Of a DNA stretch of 64,000 bases, positions 51,201 to 62,773 are shown piece after piece. Positions within the stretch are counted from its first letter, which is position 1. Every line of letters begins with the position of its first letter. The translations under genes and the position numbers were made by a program. Source of the stretch: Deuterostichococcus epilithicus (lineage: Eukaryota > Chlorophyta > Trebouxiophyceae > Prasiolales > Stichococcaceae). The stretch lies in contig JAVTLE010000018.1 of assembly GCA_033439295.1 (NCBI GenBank), positions 806,001-870,000 on the forward strand, given 5' to 3'. Below the pieces are notes generated by a model. The model was not told where the DNA came from. It did not search any database and saw nothing but the letters and a program-made list of their open reading frames with translations.

Positions 51201-54200
51201 CGCAGCAGCAGCGCCAACAGGCCCCGTGCGCCGTGCTGCCCTGCCTCGCCGCTGTGCGGCAGCAGGAAGCAGTGTCGAACTTTCGGCTGGCATACGATGG
51301 CCACTGACTGCAGAGCATGCGCAGCGTCAAGTGCTTCCCCAGCTTCAAACCTGCAGTCGCCAAAATGTGACAGCGCCGCCAGCTGTAGAGTGTCTTAGGC
51401 CCGCAACAGCCCGGCACAACAGCAACGGCAGAACAGCAGAACACGTGCAAGAGTGGCGAGCTGCACGTTTGATGACGCTTGCCTGAGGCTCGGCAGCGCG
51501 GCCGGCGGCGGCCGCGCCGCTGGGAGCGCGCTCCACGGCGGTGCCGGCAACTGCACAGCGGCGCCGTCAGGACCCACCAGGCGCACGTTCGCCGACAGCA
51601 GGCTCCTTACTGCAGCGCCATCACCTGCACCCGCCTCGCCTGCCGCCGCTGCCGCGCTGACCCCTGCTGCACCGGCCGGCGGCGCTGCAGGTGCGGCACG
51701 GATCGCGTCAGCGGCCCCGCCACAGGAGGCGACCGCCGCTGCCCGCGCGCCCGCGTCGTGTCGAAGCACAGCCTCCGCGGCGACGAGCGCGGACGCAGCC
51801 AGCTCGACTGCCCTGGCGTCCAGGCCCGCCTCTGCTGTCGCCTGTGTGGCAGCGGCCACCGCCGCGGCGGCGGCTGGCGAGGCGGGTGCGCGGCCGGCGG
51901 CGGAGCCAGCGCCACCAGCAGGCCGCACAGTGCGTCCAGCAGCGCGGCGCCGCCGCCGCCAAAGCCACCGGCAGCGCCGAGCATGCGCAGCCGCTCCTGC
52001 GCAGGAGGCCACGACCTCTGGGTCATCGATGCCTGTGTGCATGTTGATAAGCTCGCTGGTGGTTCATGCAAACTGCAGAAACATGTCCTGCATGTGAGGT
52101 CAGTCGATTCTCGGACGCCTGAAAGCTGTGATGAACGATCTGCTCGAGCACTGCACATCGTAACCCTAAGTATCAAGCAAACGTCTACGCAGGCTGAACA
52201 TGTACCACTCACCTGCACTGTGGCAGTAGCAGCAAACTGCGCCGCGACGACGCCCGGCGGTCGCCGGTCCTGCGGCGCCCAGGGGTCGGGTGTTGCCGCC
52301 GCCGCCGTCGGCGCCGCCAACAGCGCCCCGAACGCCCACGGCCGTGCCGCCCACAGCCGCTGCAGCAGTGCGCCACTGTCCGCAGCGCTTGGCGCGGCCC
52401 CAAGCTGGTACGCACATACGCAGCCATGCGCCATCACCGTCTGGCCCAGGACACCACCGCCGCTCGGGGCGATGCCCGCCGCAGAACTGCTGTCTGTGCT
52501 GCGGACGAGGGGCGGCAGCGCGACGCCGGCGGCGGCCCAGTGCTGCAGCGCGTGGCGCGACAGCAGCCCACGCCCAAAGTCTGGAGGCGGCTCGGCAGCT
52601 TCCACTACAGGGCCGGCGGAGCCGGCCGACCGCGAAACGCCGCTGCCCGCTGTGACGGCCCGCGCCGAGGGGCTGCCGGCGCCGCCGCCCGGCGGCGGCG
52701 GCAGCGGAGGCTCGCCGGCGCCTAGGCGGCGCTTGTGGCCCGCCTTCGCCGCTGAGGCCGACCGCCTGCCACATTGTGAACCACAGCCTGACGGCTGCAT
52801 GAGAAGGTGGAAAGTGGCAGAGGTGGAGGAATCGTATGCTTCCAGTGCATGGGCTTCCAGCCAGCATGCGAGCTGAACGTGCTCGATACTTCCATGTCTA
52901 CGGTATGGGGGGAGGCCGGCTGTGGCCAGGGGCTGTTCTACGGCTCTGAGATGCCAAGGGCTGCCCCGAAGCGCAGGGGAGAGCCAGCTCAACAACTGAG
53001 CGGCCTCATCCACGCTTCGTGCCGCCACACCTTGCGTCCTCCTGAGGCGACGGCACGCGCGGGCTGAGCTGCTGGGCGGCGGAGTCGGCGCCGCCGGACA
53101 CGCGCTGCCGCTCCTGCGCCGCCGCCAGCTCTGTTTCCAGCTGCTCCTTCGCCTCCGCTGCCTGCACCGGACAGCGGCACAACTTTGGCGTTTTTGGGCT
53201 GATGCGCCAGCAGTTTTTTACCAGCCCCTGGGATGGGTGCGCGCCAAGCGAGGCAGGCCTGCAGCCGCAGGGACCCTGCTGTGGCCAGTCGATGAGCCTC
53301 TGACCTGCCAGCAGAGGCAGTGCCATGCAAGTCGTGAAGACACGTGCCAGGCAAGCGCCACGACGGCAGCACGAATCCAGCCAAGCAGCATGCTGTATCA
53401 AGGATGCACCCGGGCGGCCTCTTTGCGAGCGGTCTCGGCGGCGGCCTCTGCATCGCGCAGCTGCGCCGCCCGCTCCGTGTTCCTCCGCCGCAGCTCCTCC
53501 ATCTGCATTTGTGTGGATTCAGTTGCTGTGCCTCTGCATTTCATTTGGTCTGCTGCCAACACTCGGGCGCTGATTGTAGTACAGGAACCAGGTGGGTGCC
53601 GACCAGTCCAGTGCAGGTGCACCTCGGGACGGAATGGGACGCATTGCATTCTGCGCCAGCTCTGTGGCCGGGCGGTGGAGGCACCTGGGCATGCAGCCCA
53701 GGAACATTTAGGGTTTAGGGACAGGGCGCAACGTCCTACCTCCTGCTCCTGGAATGCCAGCTTGGTCTGCGCGCTGGCGAGCTCGCCCTGTAGGTCAGCG
53801 CCGCCAAGCGCCGCCAGGGGGCCGCCGCCGCCGCCGCCGCCGCCGCGACCCGCGGCCGCTGCCGCCGCCGCCGGCGGCGGCGCCTGCGATGTGGAGATGT
53901 CGCCCACCCCCTGGCGCTCGTAGCGCTCCACCTTGCTGCGCAGCAGCGTCGCCGTGCCCTGCTCCTGCGCCAGCCTGCGGTGGGAAGGGTGCATCAGGAA
54001 TAACGACAACCCAAGTCTTGGGTTTGACGGTCGGTTTCCCGTATCTGGCGTCAGTCTCACCATATTGCAGTGCAGCGGCAGCTTGTGCTCTGAGCCACCG
54101 CCAGGAGAGGCGCCGTGAGTGCGGTCAGCATGCAAGCGGCCACCCGTGCGATTTTGCCGGCTGGCAGCCTGGGCTGATGGGTGCTCTGGCTTTGGGTCAC

Positions 54201-55297
54201 CACATTGTGAACTAGCGGCGCGAAGCACAGCTGACACCGAAACAGTGGGCCCCCTCGAAGCCAAACACGTTGCGCATTCACCTCTCCCGGGCCTCCTGCA
54301 GCTGCTGCCGCAGGCGCTCGACCTCATCACAGCCGTGTGCCTGTGGCTGCTGCGGCAGGGGCTGTGCAGACTGCGGCAGGTTCTGAGGCAGCCAAGGCTG
54401 CAGCGGCGCCCCTACACGGTGCCGCTGCTGCAGCTGCTGCTGCTGCTGCTGTTGCGGCGGCGCCACAAGAGCATGCTGCGCTATCGGCCCTGCATCAGGA
54501 TTCAAGGAAACGGGACTTGAGTGCCTGCTGTGGCATACCTCGAAACAGCTTGCACATCACAGTTCCTCAACTAAAGCCATGGCCCAAGACCCCACCGTTG
54601 CTGTGCTGTTGTGCAGGTCGGGACGGCTGTGGCATCTGCACGTACTGCTGCTGCTGCTGAGGTGCCTGCCAGTACTGCTGCTGCTGCTGCTGCTGCTGCA
54701 GCTGCAGCGTGCCCTGCGGCAGCTGCGGCTGATGGGCCGGCTGCACCTGCGCCCTGTGCTGGGCATGCAGCGGCGGCGGGGCAAGGTCTGCGAGGCCAGC
54801 ACCGCCATTGATGCTGCCTTTGGCACCTGGCTGCACGCCTCCCGGCGACGGCACGGTCTGCAGGCCGCCAAAGCGGCGGCCAGGCGGCGTGCGCCCTGTC
54901 GGCGGCCGCCGCGCCACCGCCTGCACTGCCGCGCGCTGCCGTCCCGGAGTCGTGTTTGCACCATGCACAGCGGTCGAGGTCGCGGCTGCGCCAGCTGTTG
55001 GCGACGTCGGCATGTGCGGACTGATGCCTGGCTGCTGCTGCTGCTGCTCCGATGCCTGCATGCACAAGTGGCACATGCAGCTACAGCTACTGCACGGGGT
55101 GTCAATAAACACACCTGCCTGGTCGAGGAGGCCGCACAGTCAACCTACATCCGTCCAAGGACAAACGTCACTCTCGGCGGAAGGGTGGCAGTAAGGCCAG
55201 AGCCTAGCTGCACCTGTTTTGCTTGATTGTGTCTGGCCACCAGCTGATCAAGTTGATCAAAGTCCAGCTCAGGCATGTCATCATCACTGTCATCCAT
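48245..55297 (-). CDS. Glutamine-rich coiled-coil protein, candidate ATRIP
   Basis: The N-terminal exon 55297-55214 reads MDDSDDDMPELDFDQLDQL, an acidic start. It is followed by exons 55055-54596 (Gln/Pro-rich, poly-Q), 54489-54282 (poly-Q, then DEVERLRQQLQEARE), 53974-53740, 53502-53410 (MEELRRRNTERAAQLRDAE) and 53161-53031. Phases agree and the last four form a coiled coil. Downstream Ala/Leu-rich exons cover about 52900-48450, and the end is TAG at 48247-48245 after LEDVRFLARILRQRL. An acidic recruitment segment, a coiled coil and a long helical C-terminus is the ATRIP plan (partner of the ATR kinase at RPA-coated DNA). RRLQLVQEALVMLRALL followed by LVVAHRLAGW is placed like the ATRIP C-terminal helices. 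This is architecture-based; another coiled-coil helical-repeat protein is possible. Ns occur in the gene. Confidence 0.45.
53707..53720 (+). repeat. Two telomere-type TTTAGGG units within an intron
   Basis: TTTAGGGTTTAGGG lies in the intron between two coiled-coil exons of the ATRIP candidate. The reverse complement contains the plant telo-box (AAACCCTA). Two units can arise by chance in 64 kb only rarely, but no function follows from this. Confidence 0.8.
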
Positions 55298-55947
55298 GTC
55301 GACGTCTGATTCACTGTCCGATCAGATCAGACCAGCTCACTGCGTGCCGTGTGTGACGTCGCAAAGACCTGCGAATGTGAAACTCAAGCAGCGCGAAGGC
55401 GAAGCAGGCCAAGATTTCTCGAATAGATGGGCCTCAGCAACGCAACCGAAAGGCTGACTTTGCGATGCCGCTGAGTTGCTATCATGGTCATGGTGACAAT
55501 GAGCCAGTTTCGTTCGCCGAGCAGGCGCAGCAGAGGGTTTTGTCTGATTTCGTAAAGCTTCGCTGGCGTCGTGCATGGCCCCACGCGGACGCTCGCAGCG
55601 CCATTACGCTGCATCCTTGACAGACCCGTTGATAACTCAAACCCTTGAACCAGAAGCATAGCGAGAAACTGCACTGTTCGTATTGCGTGCGTAGAACGGA
55701 AGGCGGTTAACGGCAAAGGGCAATTTAGCTTGGGTCAAGGGGATTGGCAGTGTGCAGCTGACGTGCCGCCTGGGCAGAGCGCAGCGCCGCCTCGCGCGCT
55801 TCGTACAGTGAAAAGTTGGCATTGTTTCAGCGGACCGTGCTGAAGCTGTTCAATCGCTCTTGCTAGCATAGCAGGGCTGGGGACAACCCATGCTGGAGCA
55901 ACAACTTTGAGCGGCTCGGGCTTCGTGTTTGTGGCAGTTGCCAGCGC
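55298..55947. promoter_or_regulatory. Shared upstream region of the ATRIP candidate (-) and ISCA1 (+)
   Basis: The 650 bases between the two start codons should contain both promoters. No element was recognised. An in-frame stop lies upstream of the ATG at 55297, though an acceptor-like CAG near 55320 leaves a further 5' exon possible. Confidence 0.4.
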
Positions 55948-56953
55948 ATGGTCTCGTTCAGCGTCGCCGCCCTCGCCGCTGCAGCTGGAAGGGCAGCCAG
56001 AGCATCGCCGCGGCTGCGGCGTTCCCCGCTGAGCCTCACAGATACGGCAGCTGAGCGCGTGAAGGCCCTCCTATCGAAGCGGCATAAGGTGCAGGCGCAA
56101 GAGCAAGTTCTGGGGACGTTCACTGCTGCAGCTCATGACAGCTCCTTCGTGCGTGATTCTGGCGCCTGCTCGATGATAGCGCATCAAGCAAGGCGTTTGC
56201 ACAGCAGCATTTGGGGCGGATGCCCACTTGTTGTCCGCGAAGCTTGTGGAGACCCTTGAAATCTCATCGTGCAGGAGTTTCTCAGGCTCGGCGTCAAGCA
56301 GCGGGGGTGCAATGGGCTGTCATACACGCTCAACTACGCAGGTGGGCGCTGCCATCACCTACGCTTCAGGCCCCACCTTGCACTGCACGGACACACGCCT
56401 TTTCGTTGTGGTTTTTGCATTAGAGCAGATATTCTCGAATGGCATGGTGCCCGCCAGAGGATGATTGGGTGCATCTGCCTCAGCACACGCTTTGCACAGC
56501 GGGAACCAGCTGGAAGACATGCGGCCAACCCTCGCTTCCTATCGCGATCATGGTTGCAGATGAGAAGGGGAAGTTCGACGAGGTGGTGGAGGAGCAGGGC
56601 GTGCGCATCCTCATCGAGCCGGCGGCCCTGATGCACGTCATCGGCACCACCATGGACTTTGTCGAGGACCGCATCAAGTGCGAACAGACCCGTGATGCTA
56701 GCGCTTGCTGCATTCAAATCCACAACATTTGACCCGCCATGCCTGTATTGTGCTGGCGCTGCCACATCGCCTGCCGCAAACCAGGCCTGCCTGTTTGCTC
56801 TCTTTTGCGCCCTTGTGTGACAGCAGCCTCCTTCCGCCTTCCTCTGCCTGTCCGCCTTGTTAGATGCGCGTGCTCATCTGCAGGTCCGAGTTCGTGTTCA
56901 AAAACCCGAATTCGAAGGGCAGTTGCGGCTGCGGGGAGAGCTTCACCACATAG
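55948..56953 (+). CDS. ISCA1: Mitochondrial A-type iron-sulfur assembly protein ISCA1
   Basis: Four exons in consistent phase (55948-56088, 56275-56341, 56560-56677, 56884-56953) give 131 residues, the usual size for this family including a targeting leader. The N-terminus (Ala/Arg-rich, no acids) looks like a mitochondrial presequence. The HesB/IscA fold follows: [57 protein letters not shown], then [20 protein letters not shown]. The three conserved cysteines (one in GCNG, two in CGCG) are all present. ISCA1 works with ISCA2 and IBA57 in making [4Fe-4S] clusters for mitochondrial enzymes. ISCA1 rather than ISCA2 is chosen from the DFVED...EFVFKNPN segment; plastid relatives cannot be fully excluded from the leader alone. 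Confidence 0.93.
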
Positions 56954-57328
56954 GCGGCGACTGCAGCCGGCTGCAAAGCTTAAAGTTTGGTCGGAGGGCA
57001 TGCAGCAGTGCGGTGGCCGCAGCAGCAGGTCGGTGGCGATCCTGCGGTGGCTGCGCTGCGGCGCTCTGTGGTTGTGGGTGTGCGTTCAGAAGTGCTGTGC
57101 GTGCAAACTTACACGTGCTGCTGAATGTCCTGGTGCGTCAGGGACGGCACTGTTTGTTTCCAGAGAGATCACAAGCGGGGATTGATTGATTGGCAGAGAA
57201 TGCTTGAACCTTGAGAAGTGGACAAGCAGGAGAGGTGTACACGATCTGCCCTTTCACAGAGTGTGTTCTTGCTGTCCCGACTGTGAGGTCTCAGCACACC
57301 GCACATCTGTGCAAGAGTGTGACGCATG
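56954..57328. other. Intergenic stretch between the convergent ends of ISCA1 and METTL5
   Basis: It holds the two 3' UTRs. I see no coding exon or RNA gene. Confidence 0.5.
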
Positions 57329-59043
57329 TCACTGGGCCGCTGCTGCCGCGCCCATGACCTCAAACCGCCAGAGGTCCACTTCGATGTCTCTCGACTTCTG
57401 CCTGCGGTTGAAGGCGACGCAGTCACTCAGCAGCCATACCCTAGGGCCCTCCACGAACTCGTGGACTTGTCTGAAACATATGTGCCAGTGCGACTGCAAA
57501 CACACGAATTACCTGCCACGTCTGTGTGCTGCCTGCACGTCTGCGATCCGCCTGCTCATGTATATGCACTGGGAGAATTTCGTCACTTGCCTGTGAAAGG
57601 CGTACGTGGCTGGCAGGTCGTACCGCAATTCCGCCAGTACCTCTGCAGACTTGGCCCGCAGCTCTCCCATAGCCACCTTCAACGCAGAGCCTACGAAATC
57701 TGTCCACGTGCGGACAGGCGGCCATGCTGATACATTAAGATGCCAGTTCGTTAAACTGCAGAGCCATGCAATGCATGCAGTTCCGTGCACGATTGCTCCT
57801 TCAGCAGGGGCACGCCAGAAACACCCCAGAGGTCCAAAACCCGGTGCTGGGCCGCGGCTCCATCCCAACACAAGGTTGGGCACCTTGTGGATGTGGGCGC
57901 GTGTGGAGCTCTTGTGCAGCGAGTAGATGGCGCCGCGCGACACTGCAAAGGCGGCGCGCAGAAAGGCCATGTCAGCGCCCCTGGTGCGCGTCCCGAACGG
58001 CGGGTTCATGACCACTGTGTCTGCAGCCAGCCCGCGCCGCATCGGCAGCGCCGTGACATCGCTCTGCAACAGGTCGACCTGTGGCAGCAATGGCACATTC
58101 ATTCCGCATGTTGATACCGTTCATGTGTGGCATCGCAGGGACAGGCTGTAGCATGGGGTCGGCCTGACGACACAGCTGTGGCCACAGCACCGGGGGTGAC
58201 TACTGTGGAAAAGACATTCACCCATAGTGCAACCGTGCGTGCCTCGGATATTGAATGCATGTTGCAGCTGCACAGTTTTGCAAGCGAAATGGTGATGAAG
58301 GTTAAATCCCCACCGCAAGGCCGTCAAAGGCTTCGCAGTTATCTGCAGCCACTTCCAGAGCATCCACATCGCAGTCAACTGCCAGCACGTGGCTCGCGCC
58401 CAGCATCGCAGACCCAATCGCCAGCATCGCCTGCGGCCAGGACTGCCAGCGTCGCCTGCAGGAACAGCGGCGTGCGGCCACGTCACTGCTGTGACGCCTT
58501 GCGAACAGCCGCTGCCAGGCACACATGCAGCATGATCGACCGTAGCTGGTTGCTGGTACATACTGGGCGGCACAGCGCCTGGCAGGAGCACATGGTCCCT
58601 ACCCACCGTTCCGCAGCCCAAGTCGATCACGGTCCGCCCATCGAACTCGTCATACATGTTGTGAACCTGTACAGCGTGATGGGGACAGGTCAAACCAGGC
58701 CGCATGCGCTGTGACGAGATGCAGAGGCGCCACCCTCAGGACTCGCAGCAGTTTGCAGGCGCCGAGATGGTGTTGAGTGTCTCACGAGCCTTTTTTTTGC
58801 GGCGGCTGCTGCAGGCGGGCGGGCGGGCGGTCACGCACCGTGAAGAGGAGGCGGGCGGCGAGGTGTGGCCCTGTGGGGTACTGCTCCAGATCCACCTTGG
58901 GGCTGGCGAAAGGCGCAATGTCCTGCAAGCTGATCAAACAGGCGTCTGGTCTGATCAGGGGCTGGTGTCAGCTGTGCATCCAGCAATGCGTGCCAGGGGC
59001 GCCAGTGCACCTGCATGAGGGACTGCAGCTCTTTCAGCTTCAT
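57329..59043 (-). CDS. METTL5: METTL5-like 18S rRNA adenine-N6 methyltransferase
   Basis: Seven minus-strand exons join in phase: 59043-59011, 58922-58839, 58666-58607, 58430-58314, 58078-57884, 57676-57591 and 57401-57329. They total 648 nt (215 residues); human METTL5 has 209. The protein begins MKLKELQSLMQ, followed by VDLEQYPTGPHLAARLL, IDLGCGT (SAM-binding motif I), AIGSAMLGASHVLAVDCD, the catalytic MNPPFGTRTRGADMAFL (NPPF), YSLHKSSTRAH, ELRYDLPATYAFHR and DIEVDLWRFEV. All are diagnostic for METTL5, which with TRMT112 makes m6A in the small-subunit rRNA. The sixth intron begins AG/GCAAGT, a classic GC-AG intron. The gene is divergent to the mitochondrial uL2 gene. Identification is firm; TRMT112 partnership is family knowledge. 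Confidence 0.94.
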
Positions 59044-59607
59044 GATTGCTGGTCCAGCGGTGCATCAGGCCGTCTCACACCGGCCACGCATGCACGAGTC
59101 AAGGCTGCGTGATTGGAAAGGCCCTGGCAGTTGCCAAGCGCATGACCAGATCTGAAATCCAAAAAAGATGCCTGCAGCCGGCAAGCTTCGTTGAAGTACG
59201 TGCAGATTGGCTCAAAGTTCAGATGCATGCACCAAAATCTGTCTGGTGAACAGGCAGGAGAACGGCCCTGCAATATGAGAAGGTCACGTGCCTCGGCCGA
59301 CAACCTTGCTCACCCCTTTGGGGGTGTGAAAAGGTCGCCATGCCATGCACCGGCGATGCAGACTACATTACACGCAGTTCGCAAGCGCTTTCGAACCACA
59401 CATCAATACAGTTGTGCGCGTACTGATTGCTCGGCTACCTGCCTCTTAGGAAAGGGTCTGTGCAGAAATTGGGATTGGCACCTTTGGCACTGTCGCTCTG
59501 AGCTCGAGGTCAGCATCATTGCGAACACATCCTAACGGCAAACGTGCTCGAGTACCGAAGAGTGATGTGCAACAGCTAGCAGTCGTCATCGCGGGACGGG
59601 CAGCGCC
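59044..59607. promoter_or_regulatory. Shared upstream region of METTL5 (-) and mitochondrial uL2 (+)
   Basis: The 564 bases between the start codons should hold both promoters and 5' UTRs. No binding site was recognised by eye. Confidence 0.45.
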
Positions 59608-62600
59608 ATGCTGGCCCGCCTGGCCGCGTCCTTTGCACAGCGCGGGCTGCGGGCAGCACCTTATCAGCTTCTGCCCGATGCAGCGGTGAGGAAACTGGCA
59701 CTTGTACCATCTTTCTCCTTCTTTGAACCCCAGAACAAGAACATCTGGTGTGAATGAACCTTATGCAGGTGTCTGCATCCACATGATGCCACCTGGCTGC
59801 CGTCAGGTCTGTGTGCTTAGCATTTCGTCTGTCCGCTGCGCAGGCAAGCAGCTTCCCGCGATCTGCGCAGTCTCCGACCTGCGGCTCGGTGCACAGCACG
59901 CCAGGTATGGTGCATTGCTCCAGTGTCCTAGGCGCAGTGCCATTGCACCCTGCTGTAGCGGACGCATGCATGGTGTATGTGTGCGCGCGCATTTTGCACG
60001 CCTGACGCACTGCACAAGCATGTCAGATCTACATTTTGAGGTGCCATATGGTGGTGTGCACGTGGTGTTGCAGGCGTAATCTGGGCCTGGCTGCAGCAGT
60101 CAGCGCGCGCGAAATCCAGCATGACAAATCAGGGCCTCAAGACATACAAACCTGTGACGCCAGGTCTGCGCCGCCATCGGCTGCTTGCACTGAATGCTTG
60201 CACTGGTCCAAGCAGACAGCTGTGGCTGTGTTCCGTTGCTCTCCGACCCCACCCCGCCAATGCCAGTGCTGCTGAGGGAATTGCCGTCAGGTTCGATCGG
60301 CAGGCAGGCCAGCTGCTGAACGCCGCCAATCATCAGAGTTTATACCCACAGCATCTACATTCGGCTTGTTATCCGCTGCAATTCCGTCTCCTGTGTGCTG
60401 CAAAGGTCTGCGGGGGCGCGTGACGACGTCACGGGACGACCTGTGGAAGGGGGGTCCATACAAGCCGCTCACGACCGGCAAGCGGAAGACTGGCGGCCGC
60501 AACAGCTCCGGCACGTGCGTGGCTCTACTTTCTTCAGCTCTGACGTATTCCATGCGCATTCCATCCAGAGTTTCGTCATGTATTCACACAATTGCTGACA
60601 AGCAGGCCCCAGGCTGCCACTCGAGGGTGCCGCCGAGGCACCTGTGCTCCCACCCGCACAGCACGGCGCCAGCCTGGCAACTGCCGAGGTCACCGCCCGC
60701 AGGGTCACGGCGTGGCACCGCGGCGGCGGCCACAAGCGGCTGCTGCGGCTGATCGACTTCCGTGGCGGCATCGGCCGCCAGGACGCGGAGGGAATCGTGC
60801 AGCGCATAGAGTACGACCCAAACCGCTCAGCGCGCATTGCCCTCGTCAAATACGGCGAAGGTGGGTCCTGGTTTGTAGGTGATGCTGAACCTGGACGTGG
60901 CGGCTGTGGTGTGGAAGACACTGGACGGTGAGCCGCTGCGTGCCGACGGCACTGCCTGGACCAATAATGGTCGTGTGACCACCCGCCAAGCTATCCCAAT
61001 GCTGCGAGCCGAGATGTGTAGCCTCGCGGCTGGGAAAAGAACGCCGCCGGCAGCGTGGGGCCAGTCGCCGATGGGGCGCGGCCGCTATGAGGCGGCCCAC
61101 TGCGAAGGACCATCCCAGAACCCTTCGACACCAGACCGCCCGGCGACCTCGCCTGTTCATCTTCCTGTGCCTGCGCAGAGGAGGCAAAGGGCTCGTACTC
61201 GTATGTGCTGGCGCCCCAAAAGGTGGCAGCCGGGCAGGTGCTGCGGACGGGCCACGGCGCACCCATCGCCGTTGGCAACACGCTGCCGCTGGCCAGCATG
61301 CCCGCCGGCACGCAGGTCAGACTGACAGAACAACAGAGTGCAACCGCTGTCATTGGCGCCTGTCCCAGCGGCGCCCGCCTGCCGTGCCCACCCACAGCAT
61401 CGAGCAGCTTGGGGCGCCAACACTGGGCTCCAAAAGCTGTGTGCACCGCCGGTGGCTCCCTGTGACGGAGTCGTGACAGCATTGCAGGCCGGTCATTGGG
61501 GCATATGACCAGCCGAGTACCTCCTGGGCTGGCGCTGCCCTGCCCTGGCGTTCTTGTGCAAGCCCTGCCGGTGGCCGCCCGTGTGCACAGGGGGCATCTT
61601 GACGATGCCCTGTGTATGGAGGTGTTCGGAAATCCACACCTCGTCCTGCTGGCGGCAGGTGCACAACATCGAGCTGCGTCCGGGCAAGGGCGGGCAGATG
61701 GTGCGTTCGGCCGGCACCTCTGCCACCCTCGTCTCGAAGGGTGCGCCGCACAGGTCGATTCTGCTGAGTCTGGTCGCTGTTCGTGTCCCGCACGGCTCAC
61801 GGCAGGAAGCACCGACTTGCTGAGAAGCAGCCGGCTAGGGCAGCCAGAGTGTCCCTGGGTACCTGATAGGTAGCCCAGCCACCAGAGCAGCTGGAGTGGG
61901 CACGGTCATCAAATGCCGCTACCCTGTCAGGTGAACCCGGTCAAGTAAGTCCTCGCTTGGCCAATTCATCACCCCGCAGGTGACGACGGCTACGCGTTGG
62001 TGCGGCTGCCGAGCGGCGAGCAGCGTGCGATCCTCGCGGCGTGCACCGCCACCATTGGCGCGGTGTCAAACCCGCAGCACGCCAACCGCAAGATCGGCTC
62101 TGCCGGCTTCGCCCGGCACATGGGCTGGCGGCCTGTCGTGCGCGGCGTGGCGATGAACTCGGTGGACCACCCGCACGGCGGCGGGAGGTGCTTCCTGCTT
62201 CTTTTTTTCGAAAATTCTGCTCCTGCAGCTGCTTCCCTGTTGTGCGCGGCATGGCGTTGAACTCGGTGGACCACGCGCACGGCGCCGGGAGGTGCCTCAT
62301 GCTTCCTCTGCTGCCCGGCGCATGCGACTCTCTGGCACCTCGAGCCAACAGGCTCAGTCGTGCCCTGTGCTTTGCCCGAGTGTGCGACGTGGGTCGCAGG
62401 GTTGTGCGTCGCAGCATCGCAAGCAGCTGGAAACTGTTGGCTCATACCCGCCTCAGGACAGGATGAGGATTGCATATCAAGTTTGCGAGTGCTGCTCAAA
62501 TGTTGTCTGCCAGCCGCTGCGATGCCATTTGCCTGCTTGCAGCGGACGTGCTGGGCTGGGGCGCTACTTAGGCACTCAGCAGCGATAGACCTGCTGAGCG

Positions 62601-62773
62601 CCTCTGAGCGGTAGGCCCATGCCGATGCCTCGTGTCCATCGTCGCGCAGGGGCAAGAGCAAGGGGCGCATCTCGCAGACGCCGTGGGGCATCCCAACGAA
62701 GGGCTACCGGACGCGCCGCAACACGCGCACGGATAAGTTCATCCGGCTGTCGCGGCACAAGGCCCGGAAGTAG
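59608..62773 (+). CDS. Mitochondrial ribosomal protein uL2 (L2), nuclear gene
   Basis: Eight exons in consistent phase (59608-59685, 59844-59904, 60406-60514, 60703-60860, 61179-61315, 61659-61740, 61980-62187, 62650-62773) give 318 residues. The first two exons form an Ala/Arg/Ser-rich presequence of about 45 residues without acids, fitting mitochondrial import. The mature part follows bacterial L2 closely: [102 protein letters not shown], then [18 protein letters not shown], which contains the universally conserved His near the peptidyl-transferase centre. It ends RLSRHKARK. Plastid L2 is normally plastid-encoded, which supports the mitochondrial reading. Intron 7 contains a partial copy of exon 7. 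Confidence 0.93.
62236..62304 (+). pseudogene. Copy of the 3' end and donor site of uL2m exon 7 within intron 7
   Basis: Bases 62236-62304 match 62132-62200 at 62 of 69 positions, offset 104. The copied part covers the last 56 coding bases of exon 7, its GT donor and the start of the intron. The copy keeps an open frame reading [17 protein letters not shown], so the conserved His survives while P and G of HPHGGG become A. A CTGCAG acceptor lies just upstream, at 62223-62228. Confidence 0.9.
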
